A DNA stretch of 64,000 nucleotides from the NCBI RefSeq assembly GCF_013141865.1, contig NZ_RCST01000001.1, positions 1,488,001-1,552,000 of the forward strand, read 5' to 3'. How positions within the stretch are numbered: the first letter of the stretch is position 1; every line of letters starts with the position of its first letter. This DNA comes from Methylomonas sp. ZR1. Lineage in GTDB: Bacteria; Pseudomonadota; Gammaproteobacteria; Methylococcales; Methylomonadaceae. Shown piece after piece: positions 44,504-56,000 of the stretch. A program made the position numbers and the translations under genes. A model generated the notes under the pieces. That model saw only the letters and a list, made by a program, of their open reading frames with translations. It was not told the origin of the DNA and did no database searches.

Positions 44504-46225
44504 ATGCAACCGACCTTTCGAAATCGCAAACTCATCCATATTCGGCTTAGCGCCGCTGCCTTAGTTTTCCTAATCGGTTGTCCGGCTCCCGGTCAAGCGG
44601 CTGAAGTGGTTCCCGAGGCGGGGTCGATTCTACGAAATATCAAACCCGAACCGATTTTGCCGGGTGATTCGAACGTCCCGTTCGAAATCACGGAGCAACC
44701 GGCGCCTGCCGGTGAAGGCGACATCCGTATTCAAGTTAAGGGATGGAAAATCAGCGGCGCCGAGTTGATCGGCGAAGCCGAACTACAGGCGTTTCTGAAA
44801 GACCACATCGGCAAGGACTTAAGCTTGGCCGAACTGCGCAAGATCACTCGCGATATAGCAGAGTATTACCAGCAACGTGGCTTTTTTGCCCGCGCGGTAT
44901 TGCCCGCTCAGCAAATTCGCGACGGCATCGTCGAAATCCTGATCCGCGAAGCGAAATTAGGCAAAGTCGAGGTCGACGATCCGGCCGCCGTCTACCGAAA
45001 CGATATTCCCCGACAAACCATGTTGGCGGCTCAGCCCGCAGGGGAGGCTTTGCGATTGGCCGATATGCAACGCGGCATCCTGCTGTTGAACGATCTGACC
45101 GGCGGCACGGTTTCTTCCACTCTGAAGGCCGGCGCTAGAGCCGGCGAATCCGACCTGCTGCTGAAAATCGATCCCAGCAACTTAATCAGCGGCTCCTTGG
45201 ATTACAGCAATACCGGCGTGCGCTCAGTTGGCATGAACCAATTCGGCGGATCGCTAAACCTGAATAATCCGTTGCGCCTCGGCGATCTGGCCTCGTTACG
45301 GGTTCAAGGCGGCAGCGGTAACGTTTACGGCAGAATTGCCTATTCGTTGCCGGTAGGCTACTCCGGGCTGCGGATTGGTCTCGCCGCGTCCGCGCTGGAC
45401 TACACCCTGGGTGAACCCTTTCAGTCGTTGGACGCTCAAGGTTCGGCCTGGACCGGCGGTACCTTCGCCACCTATCCCTTGCTTCGCGGGGTGAGCACGA
45501 ATCTTTACGTGGCCAGCGGTTTCGACGATCGCCACTATTACAACACCAGCCTCGGGAGCGTGGTCAGCGATAAAGAGGTACAAAGCGGCTACATAGGTCT
45601 GAGCGGCGATCATCAGGACGACTTGCTGGGCGGCGCGGTCACGCTATTCGGCGCAACAATGGTGGCGGGCAACCTGGATTTGTCGGGAAGCTTGGCCGAC
45701 CAGACTCAAAACCGGGCCACGGCCCGCGCCGGCGGCGCCTATCAAAAGTTCTCGCTTAACGCCTCCCGTCTACAAAGCCTGACCGACAAATTGCGCTTCT
45801 ATGCCGGCGTCAGTGGACAACTGGCCACCAAAAATCTGGATTCTTCCGAAAAATTCAGTCTGGGCGGGCCTTTCGGCATCAGAGCTTATCCAGTCAACGA
45901 AGCCCTGGGCGACGAAGGCTATCTGATGAATTTCGAACTACGCTACGAGGTTTATGAGCATGTCGAGTTGGTCGGCTTCATCGATCACGGCGGCATCACG
46001 CTGCACAACGACCTCTGGCCGAATGCCACCGAAGGCGGGCCTAACCATTACACGCTCAGCGGCGGCGGCTTTGGAATCAACTGGGTGGTACCCGGTAATT
46101 TCGTCATCCGCGGCAGCGTTGCCCAACGCATAGGCGCCAACCCAGCCCGTTCGGCAGACGGCAACGATTCGGACGGCACTTACAAAACGCCTCATTTTTG
46201 GGTCAGCCTGAGCAAAGCGTTTTAA
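44504..46225 (+). CDS. Two-partner secretion transporter TpsB (FhaC/ShlB family)
   Basis: A 573-residue outer-membrane protein. A signal peptide (ending GQAAE) is followed by a POTRA region (about 70-160, IQVKGWKISGAELIGEAELQAFL ... YYQQRGFFARAVLP) and a 16-strand barrel. The L6-type motif IRAY at 459-462 corresponds to VRGY of FhaC, and FIDHG at 492-496 to its partner motif; the C-terminal residue is Phe, as in most barrels. It should export the TpsA protein encoded downstream. Between them lies a SapC-like gene, an uncommon insertion in such loci. Only a weak ribosome site (GGAAT) precedes the ATG. Confidence 0.92.
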   Translation: MQPTFRNRKLIHIRLSAAALVFLIGCPAPGQAAEVVPEAGSILRNIKPEPILPGDSNVPFEITEQPAPAGEGDIRIQVKGWKISGAELIGEAELQAFLKDHIGKDLSLAELRKITRDIAEYYQQRGFFARAVLPAQQIRDGIVEILIREAKLGKVEVDDPAAVYRNDIPRQTMLAAQPAGEALRLADMQRGILLLNDLTGGTVSSTLKAGARAGESDLLLKIDPSNLISGSLDYSNTGVRSVGMNQFGGSLNLNNPLRLGDLASLRVQGGSGNVYGRIAYSLPVGYSGLRIGLAASALDYTLGEPFQSLDAQGSAWTGGTFATYPLLRGVSTNLYVASGFDDRHYYNTSLGSVVSDKEVQSGYIGLSGDHQDDLLGGAVTLFGATMVAGNLDLSGSLADQTQNRATARAGGAYQKFSLNASRLQSLTDKLRFYAGVSGQLATKNLDSSEKFSLGGPFGIRAYPVNEALGDEGYLMNFELRYEVYEHVELVGFIDHGGITLHNDLWPNATEGGPNHYTLSGGGFGINWVVPGNFVIRGSVAQRIGANPARSADGNDSDGTYKTPHFWVSLSKAF

Positions 46226-46272
46226 AAGTCTTTTGACGCCATTTTTCCACCCACTCAACCGGCGATACCACT

Positions 46273-47001
46273 GTGGATAACCAATTGCTGTTTTATAAAC
46301 GCATCGTCAGTTTGAACCCAGCCGCTCACGGCCGGTTGCATATTGCGCCATCCGAAGACGTCGGTTACGCGCGCGTTAGTAACTCGGTGCCGCTGATTGG
46401 TCCCGAATTCAGCGAAGCCGGCAAGGAATACCCGATCGCCTTCGCCAAAGCCGGCGACGGCCACTTCGTTCCGGTGGTAGTGCTGGGCTTGAACGACGGC
46501 GAAAACCTGTTCGTCAACGCTGCTGGCCGTTGGACCGGACATTACATACCAGCCTTCGTCCGCCGATACCCGTTCGTACCTGCCGAACAGGCCGAAGACA
46601 AGCAATTGGTCGTCTGTTTTGACGACACTTGCCCGCGTTTTAACGAAACGGCCGGCGAGCCTTTGCTGGTGGACGGCGCACCGTCAGCTTACCTGCAACA
46701 AATCATCGCCTTTTTGCGGGAGTTCCACGCCGAATCGCAGCGGACTGCGCAATTTGCCGCTACCTTGCACGAATTGGACCTCTTAACCGAACGCCGGGCC
46801 GATGCAGTATCACCGAGCGGCGAGCGTTACTCCTTATCCGGCCTTTGGATCGTGGACGAGGCGCGCTTCCAAAAAATCGGCGGCGATGCGTTGGACAGCC
46901 TGTTCCAAGCCGGCTGGTTAGGATTGATCTATCTGCACTTGGCGTCGTTGAGCAATTTTGCCCGCCTATTGGAGCGTAAAGCCGCCGTAAGCACCGAATA
47001 A
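46273..47001 (+). CDS. SapC-family protein
   Basis: A 242-residue soluble protein, probably starting at GTG 46273. It matches the SapC family by the blocks YPIAFAKAGDGHFVPVVVLGL, ENLFVNAAGRWTGHYIPAFVRRYPF and a C-terminal SGLWIVDEARFQKI. SapC was named in connection with S-layer protein secretion in Campylobacter; its biochemical role is unknown. No signal peptide is evident, so it seems cytoplasmic. It lies 47 bases after the transporter gene and 26 bases before the TpsA gene in the same direction, which makes a role in TpsA synthesis, stability or export likely but unproven. Confidence 0.82.
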   Translation: MDNQLLFYKRIVSLNPAAHGRLHIAPSEDVGYARVSNSVPLIGPEFSEAGKEYPIAFAKAGDGHFVPVVVLGLNDGENLFVNAAGRWTGHYIPAFVRRYPFVPAEQAEDKQLVVCFDDTCPRFNETAGEPLLVDGAPSAYLQQIIAFLREFHAESQRTAQFAATLHELDLLTERRADAVSPSGERYSLSGLWIVDEARFQKIGGDALDSLFQAGWLGLIYLHLASLSNFARLLERKAAVSTE

Positions 47002-47027
47002 CCGCACTGATTCGAGAGGACAGTCTT

Positions 47028-50000
47028 ATGACCAGATATGCCTACCAAAGTCGCACGCCGCACTTCAACCGTCATCCGCTGGTGCTGGCGATACAAATCG
47101 CCTTGGCCGGTGCTTGGCAGCCGGCCTTGGCCGAATTGGCCGGCAATGCGCTGCCTAATGGCGGCCAGGTGACGTCGGGACAGGCACAAATCCACCAAGA
47201 TGGCGCACGGATGGATGTCGCACAAGGCAGTGATAAAGCTATCATCAACTGGCAGAGCTACAACATCGGCGCCAGTGCCCATGTGGATTATCAACAGCCT
47301 AACGCCAGCGCGATCGCGCTGAACCGCGTGACATCCGGCGAAGCATCGGTCATTGCCGGCCGATTGACCGCTAACGGTCAAGTGTTTCTGGTGAACCCCA
47401 ACGGCGTGCTGTTTGCCAAGGGCGCCCAAGTCGATGTCGGCGCGATGGCGGCGTCGACGATGAACATCAGCGATGCCGATTTCCGTGCCGGCAACTACCA
47501 TTTCAAGCGCGAGGGCAGCGACGCCGGCGTCGTCAATCAGGGCGACATCCGTGCCAAGGACGGCGGATACGTGGCGTTGCTGGCCCCCAGCGTCAGCAAC
47601 GAAGGTCTGGTCCAGGCCCGTTTGGGCACGGTGGCGCTAGCCGGCGGCGATGGCGTAAAACTGGAATTGGACGAAGGTAAACTGGTCAATGTTCAGGTCG
47701 ATCCAGCCACCGTCAATATACTGATCGAGAACAAACAGCTGATCCGCGCCGATGGCGGCCGGGTGATCATGACGGCTAGCGCCGCCGACCAATTGCGCGG
47801 CGCCGCGATTAACAACAGCGGCGTAGTTGAGGCCAAATCCCTGGTCAATCGCGGCGGTTCGATAGAACTGATCGGCGACGAGGTCAGCAACAGCGGCACA
47901 CTGGACGTATCCGCCGCCGAGAATACCCAAGGCGGCAATGTCGTCGAGCGCGGCCGGTTGGTCGTCGATACCGGCGCCATCCGCGCCGACGGTGATAGCG
48001 GCGGGGATATTCACCTGACCGGCGACCGCGTACTGCAAACCGGAACGCTCAGTGCCGAAGGTACCGTCTCCGACGGCGGCCGAATTACGATTGCCGCCGA
48101 CAGTCGAGTCATCCAGACCGCATCCGCCAAGCTGTCCACAAAGGGAAGCCAAAACGGCGGCGACATCGCCGTGACCACGGGTGGCCAAGGTGGCGTGTTC
48201 AGTTCCGCCACCATCGATGCTAGCGGCATTTCTGGACGCGGTGGCAAGATCACCGTCACCGGCGGCAAAGACGTTACGTTGGCCGCTGCGACGATCACCG
48301 CCAACGGTGCCAAAGGCGGCGGCAAGATCAGCATTGGCGGCGGCTTTCATGGCAAGGACGCGGCAGTTCGCAATGCCACGATAACGCGAATCAATCCCTT
48401 CACCCAACTGCAAGCCGACGCAACTGAAAAGGGCGATGGCGGTGACGTCGTGGTTTGGTCGGATCAGAAAACCGATTTTTATGGCACGATCTCCGCCAAG
48501 GGCGGTTCGGCGGGCGGCGACGGCGGCACCGTTGAAGTCTCGTCTCACGACGCCCTACTGTTTGGCGGAACGGTTACCACCTTGGCCAGTCAGGGCCGCA
48601 ACGGCAGTCTATTACTCGATCCGCGCAACATCACCATCGACAGCAGCGGCCAGTACCCGCAATTCGATTTCGAAGACCCCAATCCGACCAACACACTGGG
48701 CGTCACATCCGGCTTCGGCACCGGCACTTCGGTCCTGTGGAGCACCAACGTGGCTGTGACGAATCCCTATGACGACTTCGGCGGCCAGGATGCCGGCGCG
48801 GTTTATTTGTACAACGGCTGGTCCGGGGCGCTGATCGCGACGGTCACCGGTAGCCACGCCGATGATCGCCTGGGCAGTGGTGGGATCACCCAGCTGGTTA
48901 GCCAAAATACCAATACCAACGTCAACGTCTCGTTCAATTCGCTAGGCAACTTTTTGATTTCCAGTCCGCATTGGGATGGTGGCAAGGGGGCGGTGACCTG
49001 GTCCAGCGGTACCGCCGGCTTGAGCGGCACCGTATCGTCAGCCAACAGTTTGGTCGGCAGCTCGGCAAGCGATGCGGTGGGCAGCGGCAGTATCGTGTTG
49101 GTCGATAATTATTACGGCGCAACCGGTCACACTTGGAGCAACGACAACGGCTATTTGAAATATCTGGTCCTAAACCCGCAATGGAATGCCAGTACCGGTG
49201 CGGTCACGATGGGCAGTGCTTTGAGCGGAATATCCGGTGTCATTTCATCTTCCAACAGCTTGGTAGGTGGTGCTGCTGGAGACCAAGTCGGCAGTAGTGG
49301 GATCACGCAATTTGTCACCGAGTTTCACGATTACAACAGTAGCGGCGCGTTGATTACCGGCACCGAGTATTACCGAAATTTTTTCGTGATCGCCAGTCCG
49401 CATTGGCAGAACGGTGCCAGCGCCGACGCCGGTGCGGTCACTTGGGCCAGCGGCTTGGCCGCATTGACCGGCACCGTTTCTTCGTCGAACAGCCTGGTCG
49501 GTGGCAATGCCAACGACCGGATCGGTAGCGGCGACATCAAAGCGCTTTATTACTCCAGCAGTACCAACTATACCAGTCAACCCGGCGACACCCCGCCGCA
49601 CGGCCACGTTAACACTTACCGTACCGACGCGGCGTATGTGGTCGCCAGCCCGCATTGGGACGGCGACAAAGGTTCAGTCACCTGGCTCAATGCCGCCACC
49701 GGTTACGCGTCCGGCGGCGCGACTGCCGGTTTCGCGGTATCGTCCGCCAACAGTCTGGTCGGCGCGACCGCCGGCGATCTGGTCGGCAGCGGCGGCATCC
49801 AGTTACTCAGCCACTACACCAGCCGCAGCCCCGATACCGGCTATACTTCAACTCATCCGTATTACTTGATACTCAGTCCCCATTTCAACAATGGCGGCTC
49901 AACCGCCGACGCCGGCGCGATTACCTGGGGCGACGGCCGCACCATCACCTACGGCACCGTCACGACGACGGACTTATTCGGAAACACGCTAACGAATATT

Positions 50001-53000
50001 CCGACCGAAACCAGCACCAACAACGGCGGCGTATCCGGTGTCATCGGCAGCGGCAACAGCTTGGTCGGCAGCCATGCCGGAGACCAGGTTGGTAGCGGCG
50101 GCGCCAGTTACCTAGGGCAAGATCCGGGTTACATGGTACTTAGTCCGCTATGGAATGGCAGCGCCGGTGCGGTGACCTTTTGGAACGCCACAGCCACCAA
50201 GACCGGCACCTTGGGCTCGGCCAACAGTCTGGTCGGTACGACCGCCAACGATCATGTCGGAGGGGGCGGAATCTTGTTGAAAGACGGTTATTATCTGGTG
50301 TTGAGCCCTGATTGGGACAACGGCGGAGCCACCGATGCCGGGGCGGTCACCTGGGGCAGCAAAACGAGCGGCGTCAGCGGCGCGGTCGGCGCGGGAAACA
50401 GCCTGGTCGGCAGTACCGCCAACGACGGTGTCGGCAGCGATGCGAATAATATTATCGACGTGGGCGTGGCCGATTACGTGGTCCTAACCCCCACCTGGGA
50501 TAACGGCGGTAATGCCGATGCCGGCGCCGCCAGTTGGGGTAGTTTCGGCAGCGGCGTCAGTGGCGCTATCAGTAGCAGCAACAGCTTAATTGGAAGTCAT
50601 ACCAACGACCGAGTAGGTAGCGGCGGCGTAGTAACAGCCTTTAATGGTGTAGATACCGCAAATAACTGGACTTACACCTATTTTTACGGCGTGATCAGCC
50701 CGCATTGGGACAGTGATCGCGGAGCTGTCACATTCGGCGCCGAAGCCAGCGGTATCCAAGGAACCGTTGGCTCTGGTAACAGCCTCGTCGGCGACACCGC
50801 AGCTGATCAGGTTGGCAGCGGCGGTGTCAAAGCCGGGCAATATACCGAATTGACTTACAACGGAAGCACTTGGTCAGGCACCCGCACTGCTTATTATTTG
50901 GTTATTAGCCCCAATTGGAGCGACGGCGGCAACGCGAACGTTGGGGCCGTTACCAAAACCGCGGCGGCCACAGGCATAACCGGAAGTATTAGCTCGGCAA
51001 ACAGCTTGATCGGCGGTACCGCAGGCGATCAAATCGGCAGCGGCGGCGTCACGCTGTTGCCGTACGACTGGACCACGGGTAGCGGAGTAGGTCAGAAACA
51101 GTACCATCTGGATTATTACTCGATTGCGAGTCCTTATTGGGACAACGGCGCGACGGCCGATGCCGGCGCGGTGACTTGGGGCAGCGTCACCACGACGGCC
51201 GGCGCGGCGTCGCCGTTGACCGGCAATGCCAGCGCGGCCAACAGTTTGGTCGGTACTTACGCCAACGACCGCGTCGGCAGTGGCGGCGTGGTCGCACTGC
51301 CGGCGGAATATAACAACGCGACGCGGGTGGGCTATGTTGTGATCAGCCCGAACTGGGGTAACGGCACCGACACGCAGTTGGGTGCGGTGACATGGGGCAG
51401 CCGCCTGACCGGCGCTTTAGGGGCGGTGAGCAGCAGCAACAGCCTGATAGGCGCCACGTCCGGCGATCAGGTCGGCAGCGGCGGCGTCACGGTTTTGACG
51501 AACGGTTACGATCCTATCAACGGCGTCTCGAGTTACAACTATCTGGTGCTAAGTCCGCACTGGCATAGTGGCGCCAACGCCGATGCCGGCGCGGTGACCT
51601 GGGTCGCGGAAAAAACCGGCTTCGCTTACGGCGAGAGCAGCCAAGGTGCGGTGGTCGGAATCGGTAACAGCTTAGTCGGCAGCCAGGCTGGCGACCAGGT
51701 CGGTAGCGACGGGGTCATCGATTTGGGCGTGTCTTATTTGGTCGGTAGCCGGCACTGGCATAACGGTTCCGCGGCGGATGCCGGCGCGCTATCCTGGGCG
51801 CGCGCCAGTATCGGCGGAGCCGGCGCGGTGTCGGCCAGCAATAGCTTGATCGGTAGTTACAGCAATCAGGACGTCGGCCTGAACCAAGTTAGATTAACCG
51901 TTAACTACAATACCTACTATTACGACTATCTGGTCATCGATACCGATTGGCGCAACGGCGGATTGGCGAACGCCGGCGCCGTGACCTACGGCGATGCCTT
52001 CTACGGTATTTTCGGCGAGGTTTCGGACGCGAACAGCGTTGTCGGCACCACGGCGAACAGCGGCATCAGCTTCGATACCGGCGGCCCTTGGGTGGATTAC
52101 TATCAATATGCCGGCACCAACTATTTCAGCCTGCTGCCAGGCTTTGCTTATGACCACGGCGATACCTTCGTGGTCAGCTTCGCCAACGAAAATAGCGGCC
52201 GGGTAACCTCGGGTGCTACCGATCCGAGTCGCATTACTTATGGTATGGCGGTCGGCAAGGACATGACCATAGCCCCGGACGTTTTGACCAATCTACTCGG
52301 CTGGGGTACCAACGTCACGCTACAAGCCAGCAACGACATCACTGTTAACAGCGCGCTCAATGTCGCCGGGCTTTTCAGTTCGTCAGCGACCCTGAAATTG
52401 GAGGCGGGACGCAGCATTTACGTCAATGCCGACGTCACCACCGACGGCGGCAACCTAGTGCTGCACGCCAACGATTTGGCGGCCAACGGCGTTGTCGACG
52501 CTGATCGCGCGGCCGGGAATGCCGTTATCGAAGTTGCCAACGGTGTCACGATAGATGCGGGCGCCGGTTCGGTCACCATGGAGTTACGCGACGGCACCGG
52601 CAACACCGAGGACGACAGCGGCAACATCACCCTGGCGGGACAAATCCTGGCCGATACCATCAGCATTATCCATCGCGGCACCGGCGGCGCGAGCGGCAGC
52701 AAGAATATCGTTTTGAACAGCGGCGCGAGCTTGACCGCCAGCGGCAGCGGGGATGCGCTGGTTTTGGCGGCCGCCAGCGGCGGCGAATTGATCAACAATG
52801 TCGGCAATGGTGTACTGTCCGCCGCCAACGGACGGTGGCTAGTGTATATGCACAGTCCATCCGGCTCGACCGAGGGCGGCCTGACCGGGGCGGCGGGTTC
52901 GGCGCTCCCCAGACTATACAACAAAACTTACGATGGCAACGCGCCGGCAACAATCGTCGCGGGCAATCACCTGATCTATGACTACCAGCCTAGCCTGAGC

Positions 53001-56000
53001 GTCGACGTCGGCAACATCAGCAAAACCTACGGCGACGCCGATCCGAGCGCGAGCAGCGCGTTTTCGGGTTACGTCAACGACGACGGCGTGACGGACTCCG
53101 CCACCGTTGCGGGTTTAAGTGGCACGCCCAGTTTTAGCATCGTCGGCGGCACCGCCGGCACTGCCCGCGCGGTCGGCAGCTATACCGTCAACGGCGCGGT
53201 CGGTTCGGCCGCCATCAGTGGCGGGGCCGGTTATTCGACGACGATAGGCACCGGCGGCGCCAGCGGAACCTTAACGGTCAACAAAAAAACGCTGACCGTG
53301 ACCGCCAGTGACGACAGCCGCGCCTACAACGGCTTGGGCTATAGCGGTGGTCATGGCGTCAATATTACCGGCTTCGTTAACAGCGAAACATCAAGCGTAT
53401 TGGGCGGCAGCGTCAGTTACGGCGGCACCTCGCAAGGCGCCACCAATGCGGGTAGCTACACCTTCACCGCGAGCGGCTATACCGCGAGTAACTACGATTT
53501 CAGCTACGTCAACGGCACTTTGACCATCACACCTTATGTCGTCAGCCTGACCGGCAACCGGGCCTATAACGGTTCGAGCAACGTGGCGGCGGGCATTTTC
53601 TCCACCGGCAGCTTGGTTGGCAGCGAAACCCTGAGTGTGAGCGGCACCGGCACGGTCGCCGATAAAAACGTCGGCACCGGCAAAGCGGTGACCTTGGGGA
53701 CTTTGGCCCTGGCCGACGGCAGCAACGGCGGTTTGGCTAGCAACTACACGCTGACGGGCGGCACGCATACCGCCGATATTTCAGCGGCCGGCTTGACCGT
53801 CAGCACCAGCGACGTCAGCAAGGCATACGACGGCGGCACCAGTGCGGCCGGTACTGCCACGCTGACCGGCGGTACGCTGTACGGCAGCGATAGTCTGAGC
53901 GGTGGGACATTCGCTTTCACCGACAAAAACGTCGGCAGCGGCAATAAAACGGTGAGCGTCAGCGGCGTGACGGTGAGCGACGGCAACAGCGGTGCCAACT
54001 ATTCGATCAGTTACGCCAATAACACCAGCAGCACCATCACGCCGTTCGTGGTCAGCCTGACCGGCAACCGGGCCTATAACGGTTCGAGCAACGTGGCGGC
54101 GGGCATTTTCTCCACCGGCAGCTTGGTTGGCAGCGAAACCCTGAGTGTGAGCGGCACCGGCACGGTCGCCGATAAAAACGTCGGCACCGGCAAAGCGGTG
54201 ACCTTGGGGACTTTGGCCCTGGCCGACGGCAGCAACGGCGGTTTGGCCAGCAACTACACGCTGACGGGCGGCACGCATGCTGCCGATATTACGGCCTACG
54301 TCGTCGACCTGACCGGCAGTCGCACTTACGACGGCACCACCGCCATCACTGCCGCTAGTTTGGCGACCTCTACCCTGGTCGGTAGCGAAACCCTGGGCCT
54401 GAGCGGTGCCGGAACGGTCGCCGATAAAAATGTCGGCACCGGTAAAACGCTTTCGCTAGGCTCTTTGGCCTTGAATGATGGCGGCAACGGCGGTCTGGCC
54501 AGCAATTACACCTTGGTTGGCGGTACGCTTAGTGCCGATATTACGGCTTACACAGTCAGTTTGACAGGCAATCGCAGCTACGACGGCAGTGCCGATGTGG
54601 CTGACAATATTTTTGCCATGAGTGCGCTGCTTGGAACCGAAACCTTGAACCTAAGCGGTACCGGTACGGTAGCGGATAAACACGTAGGGGTCGGTAAATC
54701 CGTGACGCTGGGCAGCCTAGCGCTGGCCGACGGCAGCAACGGCGGTTTGGCTAGCAATTACACGCTGACGGGCGGCACACATAACGCGACCCTCACTACG
54801 GCAAGTTTGACCGTCAGCACTGGAAACGTCAGTAAAACCTACGATGGCAATACGTCGGTGATAGGCGCCGCCATGGTCTCAAGCGGCACACTCTATGGTA
54901 GCGACAGCCTGATTGGCGGCACGTTTGCCTTCACCGATAAAAATGTCGGTATCGGCACTAAGACCGTCACGGTTGCCGGGGTCACCGTGAACGATGGCAA
55001 TGCCGGCAATAATTATTCGGTGTCCTATCTGAACAACACAACCAGCACTATCAGCCCGTTTGTTGTGAACCTGAGTGGCGGCAGGAGCTATGACGGCACC
55101 ACAGCCGTCGCCGCCACGGATTTGCACATCGGAAGTCTGGTCGGTAGCGAGACTTTAACCCTATCAGGTGCGGGCTCCATCGCTGATAAAAACGTTGGCA
55201 TCGGCAAAAGCGTGAGCTTAGGCTCTTTGACCTTGGCCGACGGCAGCAACGGCGGCTTGGCCAGCAATTACACCTTGATAGGAGGAGATCTTAGAGCGGA
55301 CATCAGCCAAGCCAATTTGGTTTTGACCACCAGCGACATCATCAAAACGTACGACGGCACCACGTCCGCCTCGGGCACGCCAATCGTCAAAGCCGGCAGC
55401 GCTAGCCAACTGTTCGGCTCGGACAGTTTATCCGGCGGTGTGTACACGTTCATTGATAAGAATGCCAGCGGCGGTAGCACTGTGAGAGTTAGCGGTATTA
55501 GCGTTTCCGACGGCAATGGTGGCAACAACTACGCAATCAGTTACAGCGATAACACGACCAGCACAATTTTGCCTTACGTCATCCATTTAACCGGTTCGAG
55601 GGCGTTCGACGGCAGTAACCTTGTGAATGCTAATGTATTCAATTTAGGCACTTTGGTTGGCAATGAAACTCTGCTGCTGAGCGGGGCTGGCCAAATGTTA
55701 GATAGTAGCGCCGGTATCGATAAACCGGTCGATCTTGGAACCTTGGCCTTGAGCGACGGCGGAAATGGCGGCTTGGCCGGCAATTACACGCTAGCCGGCG
55801 GCAATCCAGTGGTCACCATCCTACAAAGCTCCGCCGGCAATACGCCAACCGATACCGTCGACGCCGGTACCGTAGTACCGGACAGCGGCGGAAACGGCGG
55901 CGTGGGCAACAACGGTTCCAACAGCGGCGCCAAAACCGGCGGCTTGGCGCTTTCTGCGTTACGCGGTGCCGATAGCAACCGGACCGTACAATTTAATATC

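Noticed and set aside
44313..44564. 83-codon plus-strand frame before and over the TpsB start
   Set aside because: No ribosome site, no motif, and it overlaps the TpsB signal peptide in another frame.
47637..48548. Minus-strand open frame of 303 codons inside the TpsA gene
   Set aside because: Low-complexity Gly/Ala-rich antisense reading of the TpsA beta-helix region.
48849..55815. Regular repeats that might be taken for a CRISPR array
   Set aside because: Repeats are in-frame coding units of variable length and sequence; no 20-40 bp identical repeats with unique spacers and no cas genes.
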